Below, piece after piece: positions 22,436-32,618 of a stretch of DNA of 64,000 nucleotides. The stretch spans positions 1,924,664 to 1,988,663 of the forward strand of contig NC_051088.1 of the NCBI RefSeq assembly GCF_901709675.1. Reading direction: 5' to 3'. The position numbers and the translations under genes were made by a program. Numbering within the stretch: the first letter of the stretch is position 1; each line of letters starts with the position of its first letter. Below the pieces are notes generated by a model, which worked only from the letters and a program-made list of their open reading frames with translations, was not told where the DNA came from and ran no database searches. This DNA is from Syngnathus acus. Its lineage: Eukaryota > Chordata > Actinopteri > Syngnathiformes > Syngnathidae.

Positions 22436-22660
22436 GTATACAGACTCTAAATATGTTTTTAGAACTCTTTTATTATTATAACAACTTTTTTATAATAAGG
22501 TACAAGTGTGCATACTGTAAATATGTTTTCAGAACTCTTTTATTATTATAAAAAAAATTAATAACAAGGTACAATACTGTAAAAATGTTTTTAGAACTCA
22601 TTATTATAACAACTTTTTTTATAACAAGGTACAAGTGTACGTACTGCAATTATGTGGGCA
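22436..22660. repeat. Minisatellite, about 65-72 bp period, three units
   Basis: Units contain ACTGTAAATATGTTTTTAGA, ACTCTTTTATTATTATAA and AACAAGGTACAA words in the same order, with small indels. Confidence 0.8.
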
Positions 22661-22972
22661 CTCCCTACCTTCTGCTGGTGTGCGGGTAACTTTCGTGCCG
22701 TAATTCCTCAGTTTAGAATTTTTATTTTGAAATTGGATTTTTTTTTCCACAAAATGAGACATGAGAATGTCCCGTTTTTCAGGGTACAACAGTGGTGCGA
22801 GCACCCCAGGGCAGCGCTCCTGGGGTGCCCTACATTTGACATAGTCCGCTTTTTAAGTTTTTAACCTGTCTTTTTAAGAGGATATCTTCAAAAGTGTCCG
22901 CTTGATGATGAAATGTTTGTATTTTTATATTTGTTTGGAACCATTTATTTGCGCTAGCTATTCTCAAGGAAT

Positions 22973-23109
22973 GCTGCGGGGGCTGCAATAAGATCTGTTG
23001 GGGTGGGGTTTGTCCCATGACCATCTGCTTCTTCTCCTTTTTACTGTCCGCGAGCTGCACCTGATTCAATCTTCTCACCACCTCCTGATCCTGTTCGTGA
23101 CGCCAAAAT
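22973..23109 (-). pseudogene. ERV leader/gag remnant beyond the 3' LTR
   Basis: This stretch matches the leader and first gag-side text of the ERV at 41858-41992 almost base for base. It includes the presumed primer-binding site just outside the LTR (TTTGGCGTCACGAACAGG on the minus strand) and QVQLADSKKEKKQMVMGQTP. It lies on the far side of the ERV's 3' LTR, where host flank would normally be. The match stops at CTGCGGGGGCTGC. It suggests a second, truncated provirus in tandem sharing the LTR. Confidence 0.7.
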
Positions 23110-23489
23110 TGTGGTGAATTCTCTTCGATGGTCAGCTGGTCTTCCAAACACACGGTGAAAAAGTGGCTGGCTTGGGGAAGGAAAACTTCAGTCACACACG
23201 GCTGATTGGGTAAAGATTTTATTCAACCGATGTCAGAGAGAAGTGTCTCGCGCCCTAGCCAAGATGTCGAGTCCCTTTGTCTACTCTCGCCCTAAAACTT
23301 ATACTCTTGCGCTTTCCTTTACGCGGGAGCGCGCACATGGGGCTGTTGGATGACCTATGACCTCGCAGTGCGTCTCCCTAACTCTACACCAGGGGTGGCC
23401 AACCAGTCAGAGACGAAGAGCCACATTTTTTACTGTCATCGCAAAGAGCCACATCATACACATGAGCACACATGAACACCCCCCCACAC

Positions 23490-23565
<76 letters not shown>

Positions 23566-24602
23566 CTCTGCTCAGCCAAATTTATTGTGTGACATTATTA
23601 TGTCACGCACCAACATGATAATGACAAATTGACTCCTACAGTACTAAAACCACAGACCAAAGACCACATTTTCAACAATGAACATTGTGTGCATTGTCTC
23701 ACACAGACAAACTCTCAGTTCAACAAATTCCACAAACAAAAACATAATAAGTTTTTTCACTTACTATGTGTGGCGGGACAGACCATTCGTTTTAGTTTGT
23801 CGTTTTCAGGAGACAAGATTTCAATAACGTCACTGAGGCATATTTTAACGAACTCCACTTCATTGTATGGCTTTTTAGCCCGTGCAATGTTCCAAGCCAG
23901 TTGAAACAATGCAAGTGTGACAGTCTCTGAGTGCTTCGTATTTTTTTTTAAAAACTGTACCTATTTTTCTGCCTGACTTTTCAAAGTCTCCAAACTTGTG
24001 CTTGCGAAATTCAGTCCCTTTTGCAAAGTCCTTATCGATATTGGCATGAAGTGAGCTGAAGTGGCGCTGACCATTTGAAGCTTTTAAATGCGCCAATGAC
24101 GTCCGACATATCAGGCAGAATGGCTTGCCATAGCGTTTAACAAAAAACAACTTTAAGCTTTTCTGGACCTAATGGGCCCCCGTAGTCACAGTCGCCATTC
24201 ATTAAAAAGCCAGCAAAACCAATCGCTCTGTTTGTCCCTCCTCCTTTGCGGGATTTCACCTCACGCGCATGCGCGTTTGACCAAAATACCATATTGAACT
24301 CAAGCGAAGCAAATACGCACGAAAAATAAACACAAATGTTGATATGAACGTAAAAGAGCCGCATGAAACCAGCCAAAGAGCCGCATGTGGCTCGCGAGCC
24401 GCGGGTTGGCCACCACTGCTCTACACGGTGCATATCTTAGCAGTTGTTAATGGAAACCAGATGTGCCTGGTGCCAATGAGCCTACATTCCTGGACCGAGC
24501 CCCAAACAATCCCACACGAACCTGACCCGAACATGACCCGGTCACACTTAGACTTACTAGTGAGATATACATTGCATGATACCAGAATAAAAATTCACAA
24601 CA
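23110..24602 (-). mobile_element. ERV 3' LTR, interrupted by a hAT element
   Basis: In minus-strand sense the LTR starts TGTTGTGAATTTTTATTC at 24602 and ends GAATTCACCACA at 23110 (TG...CA). It matches the 5' LTR at 41993-42448 closely once the insertion at 23390-24418 is skipped. A purine-rich tract (CAGGGGGGAA) abuts the start on the upstream side, as expected for a polypurine tract. A polyadenylation signal (AATAAA) lies in the part nearest 23220. Small differences from the 5' LTR (for example GGGTAAAG versus GGGGAAAG) show post-insertion divergence. Confidence 0.85.
23390..24418 (-). mobile_element. hAT-type element in the ERV LTR (1029 bp)
   Basis: The plus-strand ends are CAGGGGTGGCCAACCAGTCA and GCGGGTTGGCCACCACTG. 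A perfect TSD, CTCTACAC, lies at 23382-23389 and 24419-24426. It is the same family as 11269-12252, in the opposite orientation. A (CA)n microsatellite (about 23490-23562) lies inside. The minus strand at 23875-24150 keeps a BED-type finger ORF, GKPFCLICRTSLAHLKASNG..HFSSLH, the start of a hAT transposase with no catalytic domain. Confidence 0.9.
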
Positions 24603-24693
24603 TTCCCCCCTGACGGGGCACAACAAGTGCCCCGGCAACAACTCGACAAGAAATGACATCGGTACATCCAAAAACCTTCCCCCAACCATTTTA

Positions 24694-25220
24694 TGCCAGC
24701 CTCAGTCACAAAGGGAAGACTCGAGTTCTTTTTACAGATGATTTTAATGATCTTCGCCAAAATATCACCGTAGAACTAACAGAAATAGAAACAACAAAAC
24801 CGTTAATTCGTACATACATACATATTACACAAGTAAACACATTACACACGAATAAAGAGTAACGAACACACCACTTTGCCTGCTTGTGGCTAGGGCTGGG
24901 GTTGATCTTCTTGCAAGATGAGTCTTTATATGGATTTAAACACCAGCGTCGGAGTCCGCCATACACTCGTACTGATCGCTACAGGACGGGAACCGGAAGT
25001 TCGAGCCAAAACTCACGTGACGTAAAACCCCACATTTTAGACTAATTCGCTACAAAAAATAGAATATATTTACTAATATGGAGATAATAGTGCCATAAAC
25101 AATGTACACAACTTAAACAATGTACAAACAAAATAAATCAAAATCATTAGTACATCGATAGCAAGAGCGCCATCCACTGGAATCAGCGAACGCTTCATGC
25201 ACAAACTTGCATCATTTACA
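24694..25220 (-). repeat. BEL 3' LTR (527 bp)
   Basis: TG...CA ends in minus-strand sense (TGTAAATGATGC ... GAGGCTGGCA). I see no difference from the 5' LTR when reading the two copies side by side, and they have the same length. Confidence 0.92.
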
Positions 25221-25313
25221 CTCCCACCATCACACTCTGTGTGATTCTTTAACAATTAACACAAAATAAACTGATTAAACCATGTGGAAATGTCAAATAG
25301 GTGCTGTGTCTTA

Positions 25314-28300
25314 TCAGTCCTTAGCTTCAAGTAAAAGTATAGTCTTGTGTATTGGTCTTTCCAAAAATGATTTAGTTGTATGTGTTTTGTTATTATCGTG
25401 TGTGGTGTCACTAACAAGAAGTTTGACCTTCCTAACTTTGTTGTCAGCTCCTGGAAACACTTCTACCACTTTGGCTAGTTTCCATTGGTTTCTTGGTAGA
25501 CAATCATCTTGTAGTAATACAATGTCATTTATTTTCATGTCTCTTCGAGTCTTGTTCCACTTTCTTCTCTGTTGTAGGTTCAACAGGTATTCCTTCCTCC
25601 ACCTGGTCCAGAAAATGTTGGCCAAATATTGAACTCTTTTCCATCTTTTCTGCAGATAGAGATCTTCTTTGACAAATTCTCCAGGAGGGGGTGAAATGAT
25701 TGTAGATTTCATTGTCAATATGTGGTTAGGTGTCAGTGGTTCAGGTCCCACAGGGTCGTTGATGCATTCTGCACTCAGTGGTCTGCTATTAACAATTGCC
25801 ATGGCTTCATACATAAAGGTTCTCAAGGATGAGGTGTCAAGCCTTTGAGCAGCTTGATCCAAAATGGACTTCAAAACATTTCTTATTGTCCTTATTTGTC
25901 TCTCCCAGACTCCTCCCATGTGACTTGAAGCAGGTGGGTTGAGAACAAATTTGCAACCTAAGTCTTTGAGCTTTTGTTTACTTGTTTCCATGAGGTTCTG
26001 AAACTCATTTTTCGCACCCACAAAATTAGTGCCTCGATCACAGTGCAATTGACTTACATTGCCACGTATTGCTATGAAGCAGCGTAGAGAATTGATGAAA
26101 CAATCTGTACTGAGATCATCTAAGACTTCAATGTGAACAGCTCGTGAACACATGCAGGTGAGTAACAGTCCATATCTTTTCATTTCTTTCCTTCCTTCCT
26201 TTATGTAAAATGGTCCGAAACAATCCATACCAGTGTACACAAATGGAGGTGTAGCTTCCAACCTTTCTGGAGGTAGGTTTGCCATACTTTGTTCTTGATT
26301 ACATCTTCGGAATTTTCTGCATTTCACACATTTGTGAATGAATGATGACACACTACTACTGCAGCCAATAATCCAGATTCCATTGGCCCGTATTTCATTA
26401 AGAGTCATTCCACGGCCTTGATGATGGATCTTTTCATGGAAATGCTTAATGAGTAAGTTTGACACATGGTGTTCTTTTGGAAGGATAGCAGGATGTTTGA
26501 CATTTGGATGTAGTGATGCATCAGTTAGTCGTCCTCCTACTCTCATGACATCTTTCTTGTCAATGAAGGGACTTAACTTGTGAAGGTTAGTTTGTGCTGT
26601 CTGAAGTTCACCCTTCCGTTTCAGTGACTTGATTTCTTTGCTGAATGCTTCATTTTGTACAGTTCGAATTATAAATTCTTCTGCATCCTTTCTCTCTTCC
26701 AAAGTACTCGTTTCATGTGACATTTTTGTCTTGCTCTTTACACACTTTGCCAAGCGTTTGAGTCTTGCTATGGCCCTTACCAAACTTTTCCAATCTGAAA
26801 AGTTTTGCATTCTTTTGATAAATGAATTCTCTTCTTTTGCTTCTACTTTGAAAACGTGTGACATTTTTAGTTCTGGGTCTTTACTGTTAATATCTTTGAC
26901 TTTGTCCTCGTCTTTTGGAAGTTCCTTTTGCCATAGAAAATTCGGCCCAGTGAACCAATTTGATTCTTTGAGTTCCTTGGTCATAACTCCTCGAGACGCA
27001 TGATCAGCGGGATTTTGTTCAGAGGGAACATATCGCCATTGACTTGGTTCAGTACTTGATCTGATTCTTTGAATGCGATTTGCTACAAATACATGGAATC
27101 GTCTTGCGTCATTGTTAATGTAACCAAGAACAACCTTGGAGTCAGTCCAAAAGTATTCTTGGAGGTCTTCAATCTCTAACTCTCTCTTCAGGAAGCAAGC
27201 TGTTCTTGTAGCCACTACCGCAGCAGAGAGCTCAAGCCTTGGAATTGTTGTCACTTTTGTTGGAGCGACTCTTGCCTTGCCCATCACAAGAGTACAGTGA
27301 ACTTCTCCGGATGTGGTTACAGCTCTAAGGTATGAGCATACTCCATACCCCGAAGTACTAGCATCAGAAAAACTGTGCAACTGATACTGTTGAATGTCTT
27401 TGAATGTTGCAGGTACATAGCAACGTGGTATCTTTATTAAAAATAGGTTGACGAGGTCTTGTAGCCAGGCTTCCCAGTGCGGCTTAAGGTCATCTGGAAG
27501 CGGTTCATCCCAGTCTAACTTGTCTTGGCACATCCTTTGAAGAATTATCCGTCCAACTAGAATGAAAGGCGCGACAAATCCGAGAGGATCGAAAATTGAG
27601 GCTACTGTAGATAAAACTCCTCTTCTAGTGCAGGGATTGGTTGGCATGACAACTCTGAAGTGAAATGTGTCTGATGTTAAACACCACTGGACTCCTAAAA
27701 CTCTTTCGAGTTTTTGTTCTCCAAAAGCTAGGTCCAAATCATTAGCTCCTCCTGCACATTCCTCCTTTGGGACAGAAGAGAGCACTTTCTTGTTGTTACT
27801 GATGAACTTGTGTAAGTGTAACCTTCCAGAGTTACATAGGCCTCTTGCTTCTGTAACAAGCTGGATAGCTTCCTCTTCAGTATCAACGCTTGCCAACCCA
27901 TCATCCACATAAAAGTTACGTTGTATGAACTTAATGGCAGCTTGACTGAACTTTCCTTCACCTTGTGATGCTAGATGCTTGAGTCCGAAATTTGCACATC
28001 CAGGTGAGGACGCTGCTCCGAATAGGTGAACTCTCATTCGGAACACTGTTGGTGGCTTGTCCATATTACCCTCCTCCCACCATAGGAATCTGAGGTAATC
28101 CTGGTCTTCAGCAACAACATGAAACTGGTGAAACATGCGCTCCACATCACACATAATTGCCACTTGTCCTTTTCTAAAGCGACACAGAACTCCAACTAGA
28201 GTGTTTGTGAGGTCAGGCCCGCTTAGAAGATGTTCATTAAGAGATGTGTTCTGGAACTTTGCTGAGCAATCAAAGACTACACGGATTTTACCTGGCTTTA

Positions 28301-31300
28301 GGTGATGATAGATGCCATGGTGAGGGATATACCAGGCTGGTTCTTTGTTTATCTCCATTTCTGGCACTCTCTCAGCATCTCCTCTCTTTATTATGTCTTC
28401 CATGAATGCCACATAGTCCTTACAATAGCTTTCATCTTTTCTCAGACGCTTCTCCAGACATTTCAGTCTATGATCTGCACATGGCCTATTGTTTGGTAGA
28501 TTAGGTCTTTCATCCTTGAAAGGTAATGGCATTTCAAAATGTCCATTTGACCTTTGTTTTATAGCTTCTTTCACCTTGGTCAGAAACAGCATGTCTTCTT
28601 GTGACATGGGATCTTCTTCAGTGGTCCTTTCAACAAAGTCCCTTTCAAGTGCTTTAATTATATCGGCTGGAGAGATTACTTCCTTAACTTTGTTCCTGCT
28701 TACAAAATGTACTTCATCTTTAAGGTTGTGAAACTCAACAGCTGGCAGGACTTGTTTTACAGTAATGTGATGACTAACACCAATCTCGTCTTCAAATTCA
28801 CACTCAGAATTACTGTAGCCAATGATGCTCCATCCTAGTATAGATTTCTGTCCAAATGGCTGATTTCTTTCTCCGGTCACAACTTCAATGGGCAATAAAG
28901 CTTGTGGGCAGTTATAGCCAATTAGTAAGCCGACTTCACAATCGAGTTCTGGAGGCATCTCATTTGCTAGATGTCTGAGGTGAGACCAGTTTTCTGCTGT
29001 CTTGCTTGTGGGAATATGAGATCTATTGGCAGGTATGTAGTCTCTAGTATAGGTTGGGGGCAATTTGATTCTTGCTTCAGAATTAATGCCTCTGACTTGT
29101 AAATTACTTAGCTTAGTACTGTGTACAGTCTTACTTTGGGATGTTATTGTGGAAATCTTGAGTTTGACAGGCTCAATCTTTGCATTTAACATCTCAGCTG
29201 TGTCCTTCAGAATGAAAGTAGTGTCACTTTGTGTATCAAGCAAGGCATAGACTAGTTTCTCTTGGTCTGGTTCATCCACAGTTGAAACATAAACTGGAAT
29301 GACTGACGAGGTACAACCTTTTGATCTTTGTTGCACGACTCTATTGGCTGTCACTTGCCTTGACTTCATCTCTTGTAGATCTGACTTTCTTTCTGGTTCT
29401 TGATTCTCTTTGATCCCTTCTTGGTTTGCTTGTGATCTTTGTTCTTTGTCTTTTTTCTCTCTATCTTGATGTAAGCATGTTGGGTGAGAATTTTGACACT
29501 TTTCACATACACTTCTGGAAGTACAATTTCTAGAGTGATGTCCGGTCTTGAGGCAACCAAAACACAACTTCTCAGATTGCACAAACTTTACTCTTTCTCC
29601 TACTGGCTTTTCCATTATCTTTCGACACTTGTGGAGTGTGTGGCCAGATTTCTTGCAGAAAGTACAGTTCAAGTTTGTCCTCTCACTGGAACTTGTACTA
29701 AGAGCTTTAGCATGTAAAGTGTTTCCCTTTGGCTTGGGTTTAACGGCTTGCTTGTAGTCTGATTCAGCTGGCTTTATTGCTTGCAGTGATGTGATAGGAT
29801 TACAGGCAATTCTTGCCTCCTTATTGAGGAAATTGACAAAATGGCTGAAACTGGGGAATGTTTTATGTTCATCCAGGTATTCAGTCGCTTTCCTATTCCA
29901 GCGTGAACTTAGCCAATCGGGTAGCTTAGCTGCTACTCTTTGATTTTCAACACAGTCATTCAAAATTTGTAGTCCTTGTACATAAGGAATGGCTGATTCT
30001 ACACTGCTCAGGAAATCTGCAAATTCACGTAGATCTTTACTGTCCTTAGTGATTTTAGGCCAGGACTGAATCTTGTCACGATATGCCTTGCCTATGACAA
30101 ATGGGTCTCCAAATCTGTCCTTGAGTGTTTTCCAAGCACTACTATAGGCTGTATCTGTCCCAACTAGAAAGTGACCTTCTATCGCTTTTTTTGCTGCACC
30201 TCCAACATACTTTCTCAAGAAGAAGAGCTTTTCTTGTGTTGGCAGGTTCTTACGATCAACTAATGTTTGAAATGATAACTTCCAATCATTATACTGCAAA
30301 GGATCTCCCAGAAATACTGCTGGTTCTGGTATTGGAATTCTATTGGCTGTAATAGCTTCTGTGAGTGTTTGTACAAGATCAATAGATGCTACTGAAGATG
30401 TAACAGGAGGTATTTGGCTCACCATAACGGTTGGCTGAGACACAGGAGCTTGAGTTCTTAGAGTTGGAAAGGAATACAAGGACGGGCTGGTAGGATTTGG
30501 TGCTTGAAAAGGAGAAAATGGTTGTGCATCTATATTGGGAAAACTTGGTTTGGTTAAGCCCTCTTGCTTTACTGGAGTTTCAATGACAGGAGGTTTGTCT
30601 TCATTCTCACTGGCAATACTTTCAGCATAAACCTTTAGCCTTGCTTGTGCTGCGTTATGCTTTTGTAACTCTTTCAATAGCTCAACTTCCTTTCTCCTTT
30701 CTTCTAACCTTGTCTTTATGTTGGTACTTTCCGTTAAAAACTGTGCCCTTTTCTTTGCATCCTCTATTTCAAGTTCTCTTATCTCCACCTCATATTGATA
30801 TTGTGTTCTCATTGATTTTATTACCTCTTCTGTAGCCGCAACTTCCGCTGCTGCTTGATGTCTTTGTTGCAGTGAATCAGGACAGGAACAATTGGACAGT
30901 CTGGACTTGGGTTTTGACATGAATGTGAGTTCAGATGAAGCATTGGACAGTGTGTCTTGAAATACTGATTCTGAGTCAGGCCAAGGAATGTCGCTTGGAT
31001 CACCATTTCCTTCAATAAGACATTGTGCCTTTTCTTTGGCTGCCTTAGTAATAGCACAGCATACATCACATTTCCTTCTTAGCTCTGCATCTGGAACTTC
31101 AATGTCTCTTACTTCTTCATACAGATAACTTATGTCTGATTGGTGGCTTTCTATGACATTTAGAGCTTCAAGTATCATATCAGTGTCTTTTCTCTTCAGG
31201 AAATTCTTATAACAATTTATATGGTACTTCCATTTTTTGTATGTTCGCTCTAAATCTCTTTTGCAGTCTTTTACTTTTGCATCTTGCAGTGCTTTTCCCT

Positions 31301-31499
31301 TTTCAGTGAGGGTACGTCTACGCTGACTTCTGCGAATGTCCTGTGGAGCATTATCGTCTTTGGATCCATGGGGTTGTTGAACATCCTCTCTGGTGTCCTG
31401 CTCTTGTGTGATTTGGTCATCACGGTCTTCTTGGACAGCAGACTCTACACAACTGTCTTTCTGTGTGGAGTGTGTTGTAATCTGATTTTTGTCTGCCAT
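25314..31499 (-). CDS. BEL/Pao gag-pol polyprotein (2061 aa), intact
   Basis: One open frame from ATG 31499. Residues 1-330 are charged and partly coiled coil (EEVIKSMRTQYQYEVEIREL...). About 390-600 is the gag-like DUF1759 region (DPLQYNDWKLSFQTLVDRKN). CCHC/CxxC knuckles are at about 610-690 (CTFCKKSGHTLHKC, CFGCLKTGHHSRNC). The aspartic protease is near 750-900, with DTQSDT in place of the usual DTGS. The RT is at about 1090-1300 with catalytic FYVDDG near 1197. RNase H begins with SFSDAS near 1375. The integrase has an HHCC finger at about 1690-1726 (FIHKCVKCRKFR), then MDCFGP near 1757, LHCDRGTNF near 1817 and GGVWERQ near 1862, giving a DDE triad. The DUF5641 tail ends at residue 2061. 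It would copy and integrate the element through cytoplasmic particles. All catalytic blocks are present. Confidence 0.95.
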   Translation of the reverse strand: MADKNQITTHSTQKDSCVESAVQEDRDDQITQEQDTREDVQQPHGSKDDNAPQDIRRSQRRRTLTEKGKALQDAKVKDCKRDLERTYKKWKYHINCYKNFLKRKDTDMILEALNVIESHQSDISYLYEEVRDIEVPDAELRRKCDVCCAITKAAKEKAQCLIEGNGDPSDIPWPDSESVFQDTLSNASSELTFMSKPKSRLSNCSCPDSLQQRHQAAAEVAATEEVIKSMRTQYQYEVEIRELEIEDAKKRAQFLTESTNIKTRLEERRKEVELLKELQKHNAAQARLKVYAESIASENEDKPPVIETPVKQEGLTKPSFPNIDAQPFSPFQAPNPTSPSLYSFPTLRTQAPVSQPTVMVSQIPPVTSSVASIDLVQTLTEAITANRIPIPEPAVFLGDPLQYNDWKLSFQTLVDRKNLPTQEKLFFLRKYVGGAAKKAIEGHFLVGTDTAYSSAWKTLKDRFGDPFVIGKAYRDKIQSWPKITKDSKDLREFADFLSSVESAIPYVQGLQILNDCVENQRVAAKLPDWLSSRWNRKATEYLDEHKTFPSFSHFVNFLNKEARIACNPITSLQAIKPAESDYKQAVKPKPKGNTLHAKALSTSSSERTNLNCTFCKKSGHTLHKCRKIMEKPVGERVKFVQSEKLCFGCLKTGHHSRNCTSRSVCEKCQNSHPTCLHQDREKKDKEQRSQANQEGIKENQEPERKSDLQEMKSRQVTANRVVQQRSKGCTSSVIPVYVSTVDEPDQEKLVYALLDTQSDTTFILKDTAEMLNAKIEPVKLKISTITSQSKTVHSTKLSNLQVRGINSEARIKLPPTYTRDYIPANRSHIPTSKTAENWSHLRHLANEMPPELDCEVGLLIGYNCPQALLPIEVVTGERNQPFGQKSILGWSIIGYSNSECEFEDEIGVSHHITVKQVLPAVEFHNLKDEVHFVSRNKVKEVISPADIIKALERDFVERTTEEDPMSQEDMLFLTKVKEAIKQRSNGHFEMPLPFKDERPNLPNNRPCADHRLKCLEKRLRKDESYCKDYVAFMEDIIKRGDAERVPEMEINKEPAWYIPHHGIYHHLKPGKIRVVFDCSAKFQNTSLNEHLLSGPDLTNTLVGVLCRFRKGQVAIMCDVERMFHQFHVVAEDQDYLRFLWWEEGNMDKPPTVFRMRVHLFGAASSPGCANFGLKHLASQGEGKFSQAAIKFIQRNFYVDDGLASVDTEEEAIQLVTEARGLCNSGRLHLHKFISNNKKVLSSVPKEECAGGANDLDLAFGEQKLERVLGVQWCLTSDTFHFRVVMPTNPCTRRGVLSTVASIFDPLGFVAPFILVGRIILQRMCQDKLDWDEPLPDDLKPHWEAWLQDLVNLFLIKIPRCYVPATFKDIQQYQLHSFSDASTSGYGVCSYLRAVTTSGEVHCTLVMGKARVAPTKVTTIPRLELSAAVVATRTACFLKRELEIEDLQEYFWTDSKVVLGYINNDARRFHVFVANRIQRIRSSTEPSQWRYVPSEQNPADHASRGVMTKELKESNWFTGPNFLWQKELPKDEDKVKDINSKDPELKMSHVFKVEAKEENSFIKRMQNFSDWKSLVRAIARLKRLAKCVKSKTKMSHETSTLEERKDAEEFIIRTVQNEAFSKEIKSLKRKGELQTAQTNLHKLSPFIDKKDVMRVGGRLTDASLHPNVKHPAILPKEHHVSNLLIKHFHEKIHHQGRGMTLNEIRANGIWIIGCSSSVSSFIHKCVKCRKFRRCNQEQSMANLPPERLEATPPFVYTGMDCFGPFYIKEGRKEMKRYGLLLTCMCSRAVHIEVLDDLSTDCFINSLRCFIAIRGNVSQLHCDRGTNFVGAKNEFQNLMETSKQKLKDLGCKFVLNPPASSHMGGVWERQIRTIRNVLKSILDQAAQRLDTSSLRTFMYEAMAIVNSRPLSAECINDPVGPEPLTPNHILTMKSTIISPPPGEFVKEDLYLQKRWKRVQYLANIFWTRWRKEYLLNLQQRRKWNKTRRDMKINDIVLLQDDCLPRNQWKLAKVVEVFPGADNKVRKVKLLVSDTTHDNNKTHTTKSFLERPIHKTILLLEAKD

Positions 31500-32091
31500 G
31501 TTAATACCTGATGTATATTAACATTAACTTGTATTTGGCTTATAATGGTGTGAAATGTGTAAATGCCTTAATGCTCTGTGAGGATATGCTTGTATGCAAT
31601 TAACATAAGATGTCGCAGTCAGCAAAATGAACTAAAATGCCCAAAAAGGTGTTTCATTTACAATTAACAAAATTTAAACTTCAATACTAGCACTTTTACA
31701 AACTGAAAATACCTCACAATGCTCTGTATCAAATTAAATAAATGAAATACCACTTGACTTGGATTTCTTATTATCTTAATTACTTAATGTAGTCATTACT
31801 TTCTTTGACTCTTAAATAATTATTGTGTAATTTATCCTTTACTGCTTACTTGCGTGCTCTATTAATAACACTTGAGGCTTTACAGACCGTTCACGAGTGC
31901 TTTTGCTTCTTTCAAGACACGAACTTGAGTGCTTGCTTCTTTAGCCTTGTCGCTCGTCCACTTGCTGCTTTACTTGCTCAATGCGTTATGTCCAGCCGCG
32001 TGTTGCAGTCCCGTTTCTTGCTAGCAGCTCCGTCAACTGGCGTCGATCTCTTCAGGTTGGTCTTCACCGGGAGCAGTGAAGTGTTCTACTA

Positions 32092-32618
32092 TGCCAGCCT
32101 CAGTCACAAAGGGAAGACTCGAGTTCTTTTTACAGATGATTTTAATGATCTTCGCCAAAATATCACCGTAGAACTAACAGAAATAGAAACAACAAAACCG
32201 TTAATTCGTACATACATACATATTACACAAGTAAACACATTACACACGAATAAAGAGTAACGAACACACCACTTTGCCTGCTTGTGGCTAGGGCTGGGGT
32301 TGATCTTCTTGCAAGATGAGTCTTTATATGGATTTAAACACCAGCGTCGGAGTCCGCCATACACTCGTACTGATCGCTACAGGACGGGAACCGGAAGTTC
32401 GAGCCAAAACTCACGTGACGTAAAACCCCACATTTTAGACTAATTCGCTACAAAAAATAGAATATATTTACTAATATGGAGATAATAGTGCCATAAACAA
32501 TGTACACAACTTAAACAATGTACAAACAAAATAAATCAAAATCATTAGTACATCGATAGCAAGAGCGCCATCCACTGGAATCAGCGAACGCTTCATGCAC
32601 AAACTTGCATCATTTACA
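32092..32618 (-). repeat. BEL 5' LTR (527 bp), promoter-bearing
   Basis: Same sequence as 24694-25220 by eye. In the element's orientation it lies upstream of the polyprotein, with about 590 bp of leader before the ATG at 31499. No primer-binding site could be assigned confidently to a tRNA. Confidence 0.92.

Larger units (their letters stand above)
24694..32618 (-). mobile_element. Complete BEL/Pao LTR retrotransposon, apparently young
   Basis: 527-bp LTRs lie at both ends (24694-25220 and 32092-32618). Between them is a single 2061-codon gag-pol ORF. Flanks share up to 7 bp, CATTTTA (24687-24693 and 32619-32625), as a target duplication; the usual length for BEL is 4-6 bp, so one or two bases may be chance. 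A purine tract (GGTGGGAG) lies directly before the 3' LTR. It is inserted in the 3' untranslated region of the ERV. The lack of any stop or frameshift and the matching LTRs point to a recent insertion that could still be mobile. Confidence 0.93.

Noticed and set aside
23490-23562. CRISPR-like or coding repeat
   Set aside because: It is a simple (CA)n microsatellite inside a hAT element.
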